A stretch of DNA of 34,075 nt from Rickettsiales bacterium. GTDB taxonomy: Bacteria > Pseudomonadota > Alphaproteobacteria > Rickettsiales > UBA1997. Shown here piece after piece: positions 18,001-27,097 of this stretch; positions within the stretch are counted from its first letter, which is position 1; each line of letters starts with the position of its first letter. Where the stretch lies: the NCBI GenBank assembly GCA_005787525.1, contig SYAR01000054.1:1-34075 (forward strand), written 5' to 3'. The position numbers were made by a program, and so were the translations under genes. Below the pieces are notes generated by a model. It had not been told where the DNA came from. It did not search any database and saw nothing but the letters and a program-made list of their open reading frames with translations.

Positions 18001-19839
18001 GAAATAATGTATCCACGCTTTTTTAATTGAGCGATTTTTTAAATCTTCTTCAACGTTGATAGTGTAGGTGTGCTCTTTAATAACGTTAAATCCAAAACTT
18101 TCAAGAATTGGCATTATTGATGATAAAATTATTTCTTGATGCGGTGAATAAATTTTTAATTCCACCGTTTCTTTATCGAGTAAATCAGAGTTTTTGTAAA
18201 GATTAAAAATCGGCGAATTTTTTTCAAAACTATTTTCAATAAAACCAATATCATCGCTCGCAACCTTAGCGTCAAAGCGATTGACATAACTCACCGAAAA
18301 TGAATTTTTATATTTCGCGTGCAATAAAATTCTTTTTTCATCTTCAAATTTCGCTTTTATTGCATCGATTAATTCATCGCTCCAAATTTTGGTCATTTTA
18401 ATAATTTCATGTTCAATGAAATTTTCATCGAATTTTGGAATGCCATTATTGGTGCGAATTATCAAATGAAAACGAATCAAATTTGATTCGGTAATTTGAA
18501 CGAAAGAATCGGCGACTTCACCTCGAAAAACTTCACATAAAAATTCTTTAATTTTTTGACGCATTTCAGAGTTACTTCTGTCGCGCGGAGTATAAATTAA
18601 GCAACTCACGAAGCGATTAAATTTATCTTTGCGGGCAAAAAATTTGACGATTGAACGACCCGCAATCGACACAATTCCTGTGGCATTTTTCAACAAATCA
18701 GCTTCGCTAATTTGAAATAATTCATCACGCGGATAAGATTCGAGAATCGAAATTAAGTCTTTATAATTATGGCTTCCCTTTACATATTCAGAGGCTTCGA
18801 TCACATTGGCAATTTTATTTTTTAACAAAGGAATCGAGGAAATGCTTGAAAAATAAACTGACGAAGTGAATAAACCCACGAAACGAAATTCTCCAATAAT
18901 TTTACCTTCGGGCGAAATTTTTTGAACTCTAATTCTTTCGGCATTGGTTGAGCGATGAATCTTAGAGCGATAACGTGATTTAATTACTTCGACTAAGTAA
19001 GGATTGTGAACCGAATCGCCAACTTCTTCAGGTGAAGAATTAACAACTTCTGGGCAAAAATCTTTATGGGTCGATCTAAAAACTCCAGAGCCGGAACCCT
19101 CGACTTCAAACAATGAAAAATTATTTTCTTTATTTGATTTTATATCAAATTCTTTAGCTCCTAAAAGCACGAAATTACCCGCTAAAATCCAATTTAAAAA
19201 CTCTTTTAATTCGTCAATTTCTTTAGAATTTTTTGCAATTTTTTTAGCATTATCGATTTGTAAAAGCGATTTATTAACTAAATCTTTCATCTTGTCGAAA
19301 TCTTCAACCACCAAACCAACAGTTTCAATAATTTTGCAAATAATTTCTTTTAAAACATTAACTTCGGATTGGCTAACGATTTTATCAATATGAAGTTGAA
19401 TTAGCGATTCTTGCTTAGAGGCAGAAGAGTTTGCGATTTCAATAAATTTTCCAGAAATATCGCGATTAACATTCAAAACTGGATGAATTATGTTATTAAT
19501 TTTAACACTTTGTTTATCAAGAAAAGCCACGGTTGAATCAACCAAAAATGGCATATCATCATTGATAATTTCAATAATTGTGTAAGCACTTTCAAAATTA
19601 TCCTGAGTTTTTTGCGGATTATAAACCCTAACAATAAATCCATTTTTTCTTTCAAAATTTATGAATTTAAAAGCTGATAAAGCGAAGTTGTAAAGGGCTT
19701 CAGTTGAGTAATGTTCGAAATCAGTTAATTTATTTTCATGATAAAATTCTTTAACAAATAATTCAAAATTTTTTCCCTTAACTTCTGGAGAATTTATTTT
19801 TTTTGAAAATTCAACAATTTGTGTAATTAAATTTTGCAT
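15007..19839 (-). CDS. gdh: NAD-specific glutamate dehydrogenase, large (about 180 kDa) type
   Basis: A 1,610-residue enzyme that oxidatively deaminates glutamate to 2-oxoglutarate with NAD, feeding amino acids into the TCA cycle. The length is typical of the large class found in Proteobacteria. The N-terminal regulatory half contains ACT-like segments. The catalytic core includes KVARGGLRWSDRQEDFRTEV, then VPVGSKGGFVIKSD at about 842-855 and DPYLVVAADKGTATFSDTAN at about 903-922. The Rossmann part includes GIGDLAGDVFGNGM. The ATG at 19839 is preceded by TTAATT. Only 6 bases separate it from the infC stop, so it is probably read through from infC. In host-associated Alphaproteobacteria this enzyme suits growth on glutamate or proline. 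It ends 17 bases before the tRNA-Leu gene. Confidence 0.97.
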   Translation of the reverse strand: MQNLITQIVEFSKKINSPEVKGKNFELFVKEFYHENKLTDFEHYSTEALYNFALSAFKFINFERKNGFIVRVYNPQKTQDNFESAYTIIEIINDDMPFLVDSTVAFLDKQSVKINNIIHPVLNVNRDISGKFIEIANSSASKQESLIQLHIDKIVSQSEVNVLKEIICKIIETVGLVVEDFDKMKDLVNKSLLQIDNAKKIAKNSKEIDELKEFLNWILAGNFVLLGAKEFDIKSNKENNFSLFEVEGSGSGVFRSTHKDFCPEVVNSSPEEVGDSVHNPYLVEVIKSRYRSKIHRSTNAERIRVQKISPEGKIIGEFRFVGLFTSSVYFSSISSIPLLKNKIANVIEASEYVKGSHNYKDLISILESYPRDELFQISEADLLKNATGIVSIAGRSIVKFFARKDKFNRFVSCLIYTPRDRSNSEMRQKIKEFLCEVFRGEVADSFVQITESNLIRFHLIIRTNNGIPKFDENFIEHEIIKMTKIWSDELIDAIKAKFEDEKRILLHAKYKNSFSVSYVNRFDAKVASDDIGFIENSFEKNSPIFNLYKNSDLLDKETVELKIYSPHQEIILSSIMPILESFGFNVIKEHTYTINVEEDLKNRSIKKAWIHYFHLNLSKNGGELTENVKNNFETAIDLIWKNVTKIGSLNRLLGACNLDWKQIFMLRGYFKYLYQTGFRFNQNNIADCFVRNPQFGNFLVELFETKFDPNLKISLEQRQNKIDEIIKKINENLAKIKDVADDAIIRRFLGVVNATLRTNYYQLDNSKQFKGYVSFKFDCKKVPNLPLPVPHAEIFVYSPKVEAIHLRGGKVARGGLRWSDRQEDFRTEVLGLMKAQMTKNAVIVPVGSKGGFVIKSDTSKMSRDELQQEGISCYKTFLRGLLDITDNVIDGKIEHPHNVIMHDAPDPYLVVAADKGTATFSDTANGISQEYNFWLGDAFASGGSVGYDHKKMGITAKGAWISVMRHFREFDIDTQTQDFTCVGIGDLAGDVFGNGMLLSKHIKLVAAFNHIHIFLDPNPDSQKSFKERERMFNLPRSTWMDYDKSLISKGGGVFERSAKLIKISPEIQEILKISEDEMSPNDLMRSILKAPVDLLWNGGIGTYVKSQDETNQDVGDKANDLLRINGNELNCKVVGEGGNLGFTQKGRIEFARNGGRINTDAMDNSAGVDCSDHEVNIKIALISAMKSKKINLEERNKILEAMTDDVSALVLNDNRMQTQAISIAQSLGSSSLAEQSQFLDSLEKSGLLNRTIEFLPNRKEIDKLQIEQKGLTRPELCVMLAYSKMDIYNKILASDLVKDQYFEKELLAYFPKLMQEKLSAEILSHQLRNEIIATQITNFVVNRIGITFINQICQDSGFSLVEVVKNFIIACDSFRIREIWQEVENLDGKVPLTTQMQMFLSANKLIERSVLWLLRNQIKGSLAEIIARFQKIADELSGLLPSVLAKASHESFARKIERYCINKVDRKLSERIASMDPVASAFDISEIALSTKLDIKTIAEIYFAVGTRFSLKWLRSRLNKISLNNHWQKLSSKTVLEDLYSYQMRLAKEIAEFGLKNKNKSVENLIEDWSKNSIFLIERFDNFILELKNEQNPDLSMFVVALNRIKPLVN

Positions 19840-19845
19840 AATTAA

Positions 19846-20394
19846 TTATTTTTTGATTAAAATTACTACCATCTGCACTCCCTCTAGTCTAGGACTAACC
19901 TCCGGTTTTGCAAAAATTGACGTATCATTAACAATATCTTGCATCATTTTTTCAGCTAAATCACGATGAGTAATTTCACGACCTTTCATTTTGATGCTAA
20001 TTTTAACTTTATTACCTTTTTCGATAAATTCTTTAGTGTGGCGAATCTTAGTATCGTAGTCGCCTTTGCCAATGTTGATTGTCATTTTTATTTCTTTAAG
20101 CTCAACTACTTTTTGTTTTTTCTTAGCATCTGCGGCTTTTTTTTGAATCTCATATTTCATCTTGCCAAAATTTGAAATTTTACAAACTGGCGGACTCGCA
20201 TTTGGAGAAACTTCGATTAAATCTAAATCAACCTCTTGGGCTTTTTTTATTCCCTCGGCAACTGTCATAACTCCAATCATCTGACCTTGACTGTCAATTA
20301 CTCTCACTTCTTTCGCCTTGATTTGTTCGTTAATTTTAAAATAATTATTATTTACCTGAACGTTATTATTGTTATTATTTTTTGTTGGTTTCAC
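19846..20394 (-). CDS. infC: Translation initiation factor IF-3
   Basis: A 182-residue IF-3 that keeps 30S subunits free and checks the start codon and initiator tRNA. The N-domain spans about 22-95, with VRVIDSQGQMIGVM and DLDLIEVSPNASPPVCKI. A helical linker rich in Lys follows, then the C-domain at about 100-182 with KEIKMTINIGKGDYDTKIRH and KISIKMKGREITH. The start is the GTG at 20394; only one codon separates it from an upstream in-frame TAG. Non-ATG starts are usual for infC and serve autoregulation. The N-terminal extension has a run of six asparagines encoded by a simple AAT/AAC repeat. The usual neighbours rpmI and rplT are absent. It follows yraN after a 77-base gap. Confidence 0.96.
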   Translation of the reverse strand: MKPTKNNNNNNVQVNNNYFKINEQIKAKEVRVIDSQGQMIGVMTVAEGIKKAQEVDLDLIEVSPNASPPVCKISNFGKMKYEIQKKAADAKKKQKVVELKEIKMTINIGKGDYDTKIRHTKEFIEKGNKVKISIKMKGREITHRDLAEKMMQDIVNDTSIFAKPEVSPRLEGVQMVVILIKK

Positions 20395-20471
20395 GAGCTA
20401 GATTAAATTGTTAATAAATATGCTAAATTTTAGCTTCTTATTTACACATAGTAAACTTCGATTTCTAAATT

Positions 20472-20858
20472 TCAACTAATGAAATTAATTCGATGTTTTA
20501 TGTTAAAAATAAATAAAAATACCGGTCTAACTTCAATAAAATCAAAGCGTCTTAGGCAATTTTTTAACTTTAAGTTCTTCGCCATAAAATGCTCAGCACT
20601 ATTTTTAATTCGCTGAATTTGATGAAAATTTAAAACATTTTCAATATTAATTTTTTTATATCGCGCTTTAACTTCAATAAAAACTATAAAATTATTTTTT
20701 TTGGCAATTATATCAATCTCCCCGAAGCTTGATTTATATCGGTGTTTTAATATTTTATAGCCTTTTAACCACAAAAAAAACATTACATATTTTTCGGCAA
20801 AATATCCAAATTGATAAGTTTTTTTTGTCGGTTTTTTTATGTTGTGATTTTTTGTCAT
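20472..20858 (-). CDS. yraN: YraN family endonuclease-like protein (UPF0102)
   Basis: A 128-residue member of the YraN family, which has a restriction-endonuclease-like fold and unknown cellular role, possibly in DNA or RNA processing. The family core is present: GYFAEKYVMFFLWLKGYKIL, then FGEIDIIAKKNNFIVFIEVKAR. In it E67, D69 and the ExK pair (EVK) form the typical PD-(D/E)xK-like acidic cluster. The C-terminus is somewhat degenerate after RRFDFIEV. It starts 5 bases after the rsmI stop. The pairing of rsmI, yraN and an LpoA-type gene is conserved in many Proteobacteria and supports the call. Confidence 0.88.
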   Translation of the reverse strand: MTKNHNIKKPTKKTYQFGYFAEKYVMFFLWLKGYKILKHRYKSSFGEIDIIAKKNNFIVFIEVKARYKKINIENVLNFHQIQRIKNSAEHFMAKNLKLKNCLRRFDFIEVRPVFLFIFNIKHRINFIS

Positions 20859-20863
20859 GGATG

Positions 20864-21742
20864 TTATTTTTCTTTTGATAAATCTAGGGCAATTTTATAA
20901 ATTTCCTTCTTATTTAAATCAAATATTTGCGATAATTCCAACGAAATATCCTTTACCGATTTGCCTTTTTTTAAAGAATTTTCTATTTCAACAATTATTT
21001 CTTCATTCGAAAAAAAACTTTGATTTTTTGAAGCTTTTTCAACAATCACCACAAATTCTCCACGCAATTTTTGCGGATTTTTTTCGAAAAAATCAAAAAC
21101 TTCATCGACGGTGCCATAAATTACTTCTTCATGCAATTTTGTAAGCTCGCGAGCCACACTAATATTACGATTTTCTAAAGTTTTTTTAATTATTTCTAAG
21201 GTTTCGTGCAAACGATTTGCCACTTCAAAAAATACAAAACTATAATTATGTGGTAATGTTGTAATCGTTTGTTGTTTTTGAATTTTACTACTCGCTAAAA
21301 ATCCTAAAAATAAAAAATTATCGCAAGGAATTCCGCTTATAGATATTGAGGCGGTTAATGAAGATGGGCCGGGAATGCAAATTATTTTTTGATTTTGCTT
21401 ACGTAAAAAATTTATTAATTTATAACCAGGATCAGAAATTAAAGGCGTTCCGGCATCAGAGATTAAAGCTATAGAATAACCGTTTTTTAATTTCTCTAAA
21501 ATTTTATTTCTAGACAAAGAATCGCTAAAATCGTTATAGATTAACAATTTCTTCTTTATTATTTCAAATTTAGATAATAAAATACTAGATGTTCGGGTAT
21601 CTTCGCAAATTATAAAATCTACCGATTCTAGAATTTGCAATGCTCGAATGGTTATATCTCCTAAATTTCCAATTGGAGTTGCAACCACATAAATTGCATT
21701 TTCAGCTTTTTGAACCTTAAGGTTTTTAAAAAAATCTTGCAT
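20864..21742 (-). CDS. rsmI: 16S rRNA (cytidine-1402-2'-O)-methyltransferase
   Basis: A 292-residue SAM-dependent methyltransferase of the tetrapyrrole-methylase fold that 2'-O-methylates C1402 in the ribosomal P site. Motifs are YVVATPIGNLGDITIRAL near the N-terminus, ICEDTRTSSILL, ALISDAGTPLISDPGY, and CIPGPSSLTASISISGIP. The C-terminal helical domain is present. The ATG at 21742 follows AAAT. It is divergent from the LpoA-like gene with only 23 bases between the two start codons, so at least one promoter must lie inside the other gene. The same divergent order (rsmI against lpoA) exists in E. coli. Confidence 0.96.
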   Translation of the reverse strand: MQDFFKNLKVQKAENAIYVVATPIGNLGDITIRALQILESVDFIICEDTRTSSILLSKFEIIKKKLLIYNDFSDSLSRNKILEKLKNGYSIALISDAGTPLISDPGYKLINFLRKQNQKIICIPGPSSLTASISISGIPCDNFLFLGFLASSKIQKQQTITTLPHNYSFVFFEVANRLHETLEIIKKTLENRNISVARELTKLHEEVIYGTVDEVFDFFEKNPQKLRGEFVVIVEKASKNQSFFSNEEIIVEIENSLKKGKSVKDISLELSQIFDLNKKEIYKIALDLSKEK

Positions 21743-21765
21743 ATTTTAGTAAATTTATAATTTTT

Positions 21766-23196
21766 ATGAAAAAAATTTTTTTGATATTAGTATTTCTAAT
21801 TTCTAGTTGTAGATATAACGACTTAAAATTAACTCAAGATTTCGAAGAAAGCGAGCAAATTGAATATATAAAAAGTCCAAAAAAAATTATCAAAACCGAG
21901 ACTAAAATTGAAAATAATCAATCTGACTTGGAGTTAGGCGATAAAAAAATCAATGATGATAATTTATTAAATAGAAGTCAAGAAAGCCAAATTATTCTCT
22001 CGGATGAAGAAAGTAAATATTTAAAACCTAAAATCGGTCGTAATTTTGAATCTAACGAACTTTCCGGTCAATTATCTTCGGGTCGCAAAATCAAAATCGC
22101 TTTACTTCTGCCCCTCACCGGCAAAAATAAAGATTTAGGCTGGAGCATCTATAACAGCGCTAGTTTATCACTTTTCGAAAATGATTCGGCAAATAAAATC
22201 GAATTAGTTTTATTTGATTCTAAAGATTCAACCCAAGAAAATCAAAAAGCCTTTAAAGAAATTATTGACAGCAACATCAAAGTTGTAATTGGTCCAGTTT
22301 TTAGCAATAACACCATGTCAATTGAAAAAATGGCTCGCGATAATGACATAACCGTTATCTCTCTTTCAAATAATCACGAATTGCTCAATAAAACAACCAG
22401 TTATGGCGGTGTTTTTGTTGGCGGAATTTTATTAGAATCGCAAATTGATAAAATCGTCAATTATTCAATGGATCGAGGCAAATTTAACTTTGCTATTATC
22501 GCTCCAAGTAACCAATATGGCAAAATTGCAACGGAATATTTAAAAAAATTCGTTCGCGCTCGAGATGGCAATTTTATAACCTCGGAGTTTTACGAAAACA
22601 ATAATCGCGATCTTGATAGAGCCTCTGAAAGAGTAGTTACCTCATTCGGCGTTCCATCTAAATCTAAAAATCGTGATACGACTTATTTAAGCGATTATGA
22701 TCGCATTTATCCGCAAGTAATTTTAATCCCCGAAGCCGGAAAACAACTTTCGAAAGTCGTTAACTCTTTAGCGAAATTTAACAAAGATGAAAGAGATTTT
22801 CAATTAATTGGCACCTCGCAATGGGATGATTCATCAACTCTTAACGATATAAATCTCTTGGGCTCTTGGTTCCCAGCTCCCGAAGATGAAAGATTTCGAA
22901 TCTTTGAAAAAAATTATTATAATTTTTTCAAAAAATTTCCGCCAAGAATCTCCTCAATCGCTTATGATGCGGTTTTGGCGATTGCAAAAATTTCTCAAAA
23001 TAAAAATAATTCAAAAATAACTTTTGCAGATTTTACTGAATTTAGTGCTGATAATAAAAATGGTTTTGATGGAATTGATGGCGTTTTCAGATTCTTACCA
23101 AACGGTGCCGTCCAAAGAAATTTGGCGGTTTTACAAGTCGGCAATGGTAAGTTCGAAACCCTAGATTCTTCAATCAGAAAATTCCTAAAATATTAG
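21766..23196 (+). CDS. Penicillin-binding-protein activator, LpoA-like lipoprotein
   Basis: A 476-residue lipoprotein. The signal peptide MKKIFLILVFLISSC has the lipobox I-S-S-C with C15 as the lipidated residue; no Asp follows at +2, which suggests outer-membrane sorting. After a charged linker (about 20-110) comes a periplasmic-binding-protein fold, from KIKIALLLPLTGKNKDLGWS to the C-terminus, with VIGPVFSNN and IAPSNQYGKIA. LpoA in gammaproteobacteria activates the peptidoglycan synthase PBP1a from the outer membrane. This protein lacks its N-terminal TPR domain (E. coli LpoA is about 680 residues), as alphaproteobacterial members do. The location beside rsmI and yraN supports the assignment. 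Ligand and partner are not known from sequence. Confidence 0.82.
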   Translation: MKKIFLILVFLISSCRYNDLKLTQDFEESEQIEYIKSPKKIIKTETKIENNQSDLELGDKKINDDNLLNRSQESQIILSDEESKYLKPKIGRNFESNELSGQLSSGRKIKIALLLPLTGKNKDLGWSIYNSASLSLFENDSANKIELVLFDSKDSTQENQKAFKEIIDSNIKVVIGPVFSNNTMSIEKMARDNDITVISLSNNHELLNKTTSYGGVFVGGILLESQIDKIVNYSMDRGKFNFAIIAPSNQYGKIATEYLKKFVRARDGNFITSEFYENNNRDLDRASERVVTSFGVPSKSKNRDTTYLSDYDRIYPQVILIPEAGKQLSKVVNSLAKFNKDERDFQLIGTSQWDDSSTLNDINLLGSWFPAPEDERFRIFEKNYYNFFKKFPPRISSIAYDAVLAIAKISQNKNNSKITFADFTEFSADNKNGFDGIDGVFRFLPNGAVQRNLAVLQVGNGKFETLDSSIRKFLKY

Positions 23197-23280
23197 TTAT
23201 CAAATTAATATCTTAACTATAAACTCGATAATTCTTTTTAGGATTAATTATACTTTAAACAACCCCTTACCAAAATCAAA

Positions 23281-25026
23281 ATGGATTTAAATTTAAAAAA
23301 ACATCGCGAAGATTTAATTTTTCTTCCGCTCGGCGGAGCCAATGAAATCGGCATGAATCTTAATCTTTATCATCTTGATGGCAAGTGGTTGATGGTTGAT
23401 TGCGGGGTCGGTTTTGCTTACGACATTCCGGGAGTTAGCATGATGACGCCTGACATTACTTTTATAAAACAACATCGCGATAATCTGATCGGAATAATTC
23501 TCACTCACATTCACGAAGACCACATGGGAGCAGTTCAGCATTTATGGCGTGAGCTTGAAGTGCCAATTTACGCCACCAATTTTGGAGCAAATTTTTTACG
23601 CAGTAAACTCGAAGAATACAAACTCGATAAAACCGTTCCAATCCGCATTATTGATGGCTCTAAGCCACTTAATCTTCATCCTTTTGAAATTGAATTTATT
23701 GGCTTAACGCATTCCGTTCCTGAGATGAAAGCACTGATGATTAAAACTCGCAAAGGCAATGTTTTGCATACGGGAGATTGGAAATTTGATCCCAATCCGG
23801 TGGTCGGCGAAGTGAGTGAAATTGAAAAAATCAAAGAATATGGCGACAAGGGCGAAATTTTGGCGATGATTTGCGACTCAACCAATGCCATCAATGAAGG
23901 GCATTCACGCTCCGAAGGTGAACTTCACGAATCGCTAAAAAGTTTAATCGTCGGTCGCAATTCTTACGTCGGCGTCACGACTTTCGCTTCAAATATCGCT
24001 CGTATCCACACCATCGCTTCAATCGCCAAAGAGGTCGGACGCAAAATCGTTTTGGCGGGATATTCTCTTCATCGCCTTTACGAAGTCGGCAAAAAAAGCG
24101 GATATTTTTTTGAAAATTTTGAATTTATTTCCGATCGCGAAATTAAATTTTATAACAAAAAAGAAATTCTTATTATCTCAACCGGATGTCAAGGCGAACC
24201 AATGGCGGCAACACGTAAAATCGCTTCCAATTCTCATCCAAACATTCATTTTACCAAAGGTGATTTAATGATTTTTTCTTCAAAAATTATTCCAGGAAAT
24301 GAAAAGAAAATTTTTGAATTATTCGATTTACTCGCCAAAAAACAAATTGATGTCATGACCGAAAAAGATCATTTCGTCCATGTTTCTGGACATCCATCAA
24401 AAGATGAATTGCGTGAAATGTATGCTTTGGCTCGCCCCCGCATCGCCATTCCCGTTCACGGCGAATTTATTCACACCAAAACTCATTGCGATCTTGCTAG
24501 CGAATGCGGTGTCGAAAAAGTTATTCAAATTGAAAATGGTCTCGCCATTAAACTTGATAAAGATAATATAATTTCATCCGACAAAATTGGCTTTGTCAAA
24601 GTCGGCTATCTTGGCGTAGACGGCAAACAACTCATCGATTTAAAAAGCGACATCATTCGCGAAAGAAAAAAATTACAAGAAGCTGGGATTTTGATAATAA
24701 CTTTAGCACTAAATGACGCTTTGAAATTATTATCTCGCCCCAAAATTTCTGCTATTGGATCTTATGATTTAAAACGTGATCTCGATGCAGAAAATTTGAT
24801 TCGTAAGGAAATAGAAATCTTCTTGAAAAACAAAGCTCGCGAGCTCAATTTGAACGAAGGTTTTGGCTTAAATTTCTTACGAAAAAAGAAGAAGAAAGCT
24901 AATCTCAAAGAGTCAAAAATTATTGCCGAAATTGAAAAATCTTTACGCTCAAAATTGTTAAAAATATTTGAAGATTTGATGGGCAAACGTCCCGCTCTCG
25001 AGGTTGAAATTTTGATGATTAACTAA
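23281..25026 (+). CDS. rnj: Ribonuclease J
   Basis: A 581-residue metallo-beta-lactamase/beta-CASP RNase that degrades and matures RNA by 5'-to-3' exonuclease and endonuclease action. The zinc motif THIHEDHMG has H76, H78, D80 and H81. Further ligands are in LTHSVPE and HTGDWKFD. The beta-CASP part shows CDSTNA, TTFASNIARI, AGYSLHRLYEVG, STGCQGEPMAA and HVSGHPSKDELREM, then IPVHGEF. The C-terminal dimerisation domain follows. It is slightly longer than the usual 555 or so because of a basic tail. It starts 84 bases after the LpoA-like gene. The EamA transporter gene starts one base after its stop, which indicates co-transcription. Confidence 0.95.
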   Translation: MDLNLKKHREDLIFLPLGGANEIGMNLNLYHLDGKWLMVDCGVGFAYDIPGVSMMTPDITFIKQHRDNLIGIILTHIHEDHMGAVQHLWRELEVPIYATNFGANFLRSKLEEYKLDKTVPIRIIDGSKPLNLHPFEIEFIGLTHSVPEMKALMIKTRKGNVLHTGDWKFDPNPVVGEVSEIEKIKEYGDKGEILAMICDSTNAINEGHSRSEGELHESLKSLIVGRNSYVGVTTFASNIARIHTIASIAKEVGRKIVLAGYSLHRLYEVGKKSGYFFENFEFISDREIKFYNKKEILIISTGCQGEPMAATRKIASNSHPNIHFTKGDLMIFSSKIIPGNEKKIFELFDLLAKKQIDVMTEKDHFVHVSGHPSKDELREMYALARPRIAIPVHGEFIHTKTHCDLASECGVEKVIQIENGLAIKLDKDNIISSDKIGFVKVGYLGVDGKQLIDLKSDIIRERKKLQEAGILIITLALNDALKLLSRPKISAIGSYDLKRDLDAENLIRKEIEIFLKNKARELNLNEGFGLNFLRKKKKKANLKESKIIAEIEKSLRSKLLKIFEDLMGKRPALEVEILMIN

Positions 25027-25027
25027 A

Positions 25028-25939
25028 ATGACTTTACTCGCTTTTATCGGCATGTCTCTAGCTTGGAGCTTTAGTTGGTTTGCCATGAAATTACAAGTTG
25101 ATTCATTTGTTACCCCCGAAATTTCGCTTTTTTATCGCTTTTTTGCGGTGGCAATTTTGATGATAATTTTATGTCTCGCCACCAATAAAAGACTCAAGCC
25201 ATTTCGAACTGAATGGAAATATTTTATCTTCATCGCCCTCACCAATTTTTGTTTAAATTTTATCATCGGCTATCACACCACAAAATATATTCCAAGTGGT
25301 ATGATCGCAGTAATATTCAGCCTCTCCATCATCACTTCCGAAATTTTTAAAGCTCTTTTTGATGGCAAAAAAATTGATAAAAAAATAATTTTAAGTAGTT
25401 TTTTTGGCTTTTTAGGTTTGCTATTTTTTATTTTTCCCAATTTAAAATTTGACGAAAATTCACAAATTTTTGATGTAGTTTTTGGTATTTCTTTGGCGAT
25501 TTTAATGATGATAGTTTTTTCTTTCGGCAATTATTTAGTTGAAAAAAATAAACGCCAAAATCACACTCCACTTTTTACCGCCATCGCCTTTGGCTCTAGC
25601 TTAAGCTCAATTTATTTATTACTGATAAATTTTTCCTTGGGCAATAAATTTGTCATAGATTTTTCCACAAAATATATTGGCTCTTTGCTTTATCAAATTT
25701 TCTTCGCTTCAATTGTTGCTTTTTTATGTTTTTATTATTTAATTCAAAAAGTTGGAGCGGTAAAAGCCAATTATACCGCCTTAATTTATCCAACAATCGC
25801 CTTAATTATTTCATCTTTTTTTGAAAATTTTGAATTTACAATTATGGGCTGCGCTGGCTTGGCTCTAATTCTTATGGCTTTAGCATTAGAATTTATGCCG
25901 AAGAAAATTTATACTAATCATTATCTTGACACAAAATGA
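25028..25939 (+). CDS. EamA/DMT-superfamily transporter
   Basis: A 303-residue inner-membrane protein with about ten hydrophobic segments arranged as two EamA-type halves. The first half starts at ALIGMSLAWSFSWF-like residues (LLAFIGMSLAWSFSWFAMKL) and includes SGMIAVIFSLSIITSEIFKA. The second half includes LIYPTIALIISSFFENFEF. DMT transporters move small metabolites such as amino acids, S-adenosylmethionine or nucleotide sugars; the substrate cannot be read from the sequence. The ATG lies one base after the RNase J stop, so the gene is likely translated from the same mRNA. Confidence 0.85.
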   Translation: MTLLAFIGMSLAWSFSWFAMKLQVDSFVTPEISLFYRFFAVAILMIILCLATNKRLKPFRTEWKYFIFIALTNFCLNFIIGYHTTKYIPSGMIAVIFSLSIITSEIFKALFDGKKIDKKIILSSFFGFLGLLFFIFPNLKFDENSQIFDVVFGISLAILMMIVFSFGNYLVEKNKRQNHTPLFTAIAFGSSLSSIYLLLINFSLGNKFVIDFSTKYIGSLLYQIFFASIVAFLCFYYLIQKVGAVKANYTALIYPTIALIISSFFENFEFTIMGCAGLALILMALALEFMPKKIYTNHYLDTK

Positions 25940-25999
25940 CAAAAAGTTATAATTTTTTATAAATTTAAATTTTTAAAAACAAAAAAACGACTTAATATT

Positions 26000-27046
26000 A
26001 TGGCAAAAATAATTTCATTATTTAATCATAAAGGTGGAGTAAGTAAAACCACCACAACATTCAATTTAGGCTGGAGCCTTGCAGATAGAGGATTAAAAGT
26101 TCTTATAGTAGACGCTGATCCACAATGCAATTTAACTGCATATTGCCTTGGTCTTGACAGTCAAAAAAACTTAGATTTATTTTATGAAAAAAAAGGGAAT
26201 GACAATGTATATGACGCAATAAAGGATGTATTTAGCGCCAACGATAATCAAAAATTTCGAGCCGTAAAACCAACAGATACTTTACATCCAAATTTAAAAT
26301 TAGCAGCTGGAAATATAGCATTAACTGATATGGATATTTTTTGTGCAATGGGAATGGTTTCTGACAATAGATACCAAGCTTCAAACATGAAATATGTAGG
26401 TTTATTTAGTGCCATGCTAAAAGAAACCGCAAGAATATACGAGCTTGATGTCGTATTGATTGACATGAGTCCAAGTTCAGGTGCTTTTAATCGATCCATC
26501 TTGATGGGAAGCGATTATTTTATAGTCCCAACTTATCCAGAATTTTTTTGTTTCCAAGCAATCGAATATTTATCCAGTCAACTTCCATTGTGGTCTGAGG
26601 ATTTTAAACAATTCAGAATTCCTACGGTTCCAAATTATCTACCCACAAAAAATCCAAAAATGCTAGGTGTTATTTGTCAAAAATACAGACCACATAAAAA
26701 TCAAAATCAGGATAAAGTTAGAGAAGCTCAAAAATGGATTGATAAAATTCAAAATGCTTCAAAGGAAATATTGGCTAATTCTTTAAATAAATATGATATG
26801 GTGATTTCTGAGCAAGAATTTATGATGGGAACTAAAGATAAAAAACCATATAATCTGATAGATATTCCCGATTTCAATTCATTGATTTTAATTTCTCAAC
26901 AATATAGTAAACCAGTTTTCGAATTAAGCGAAAAAGAGATAAATCAATCTGGAATTGTTTTGCAAAAACAACAAGAAAATCAAAAAGAATTTAAAGAAAA
27001 ATTTAGCGAACTCGCTCTTCAAATTGCACAATTAGCAAAATTATAA
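26000..27046 (+). CDS. Orphan ParA-like ATPase
   Basis: A 348-residue MinD/ParA-type ATPase. The deviant Walker A motif KGGVSKTT lies at 11-18, with signature Lys K11 and K16. The switch motif VDADPQCNLT lies near 37-46, and the Walker B region is VVLIDMSPSSG near 152-162. It is longer than chromosomal ParA (about 260) because of an insertion before Walker B (around GNDNVYDAIKDVF to MKYVGLF) and a C-terminal Lys/Gln-rich helix. No parB or parS is seen nearby, so chromosome partition is unlikely to be its role. Relatives are found on mobile elements and in accessory loci. Arginine is nearly all AGA/CGA and the gene lies between an EamA transporter and a truncated alaS, which suggests insertion here. 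Confidence 0.85.
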   Translation: MAKIISLFNHKGGVSKTTTTFNLGWSLADRGLKVLIVDADPQCNLTAYCLGLDSQKNLDLFYEKKGNDNVYDAIKDVFSANDNQKFRAVKPTDTLHPNLKLAAGNIALTDMDIFCAMGMVSDNRYQASNMKYVGLFSAMLKETARIYELDVVLIDMSPSSGAFNRSILMGSDYFIVPTYPEFFCFQAIEYLSSQLPLWSEDFKQFRIPTVPNYLPTKNPKMLGVICQKYRPHKNQNQDKVREAQKWIDKIQNASKEILANSLNKYDMVISEQEFMMGTKDKKPYNLIDIPDFNSLILISQQYSKPVFELSEKEINQSGIVLQKQQENQKEFKEKFSELALQIAQLAKL

Positions 27047-27097
27047 ATAAATCAATACAGATAATTACCAAATTTATCAAAATATTTTAACTATTTC

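Noticed and set aside
26000-27046. Chromosomal ParA of a parABS system.
   Set aside because: No parB or parS-like sites nearby, and the protein is about 90 residues longer than chromosomal ParA.
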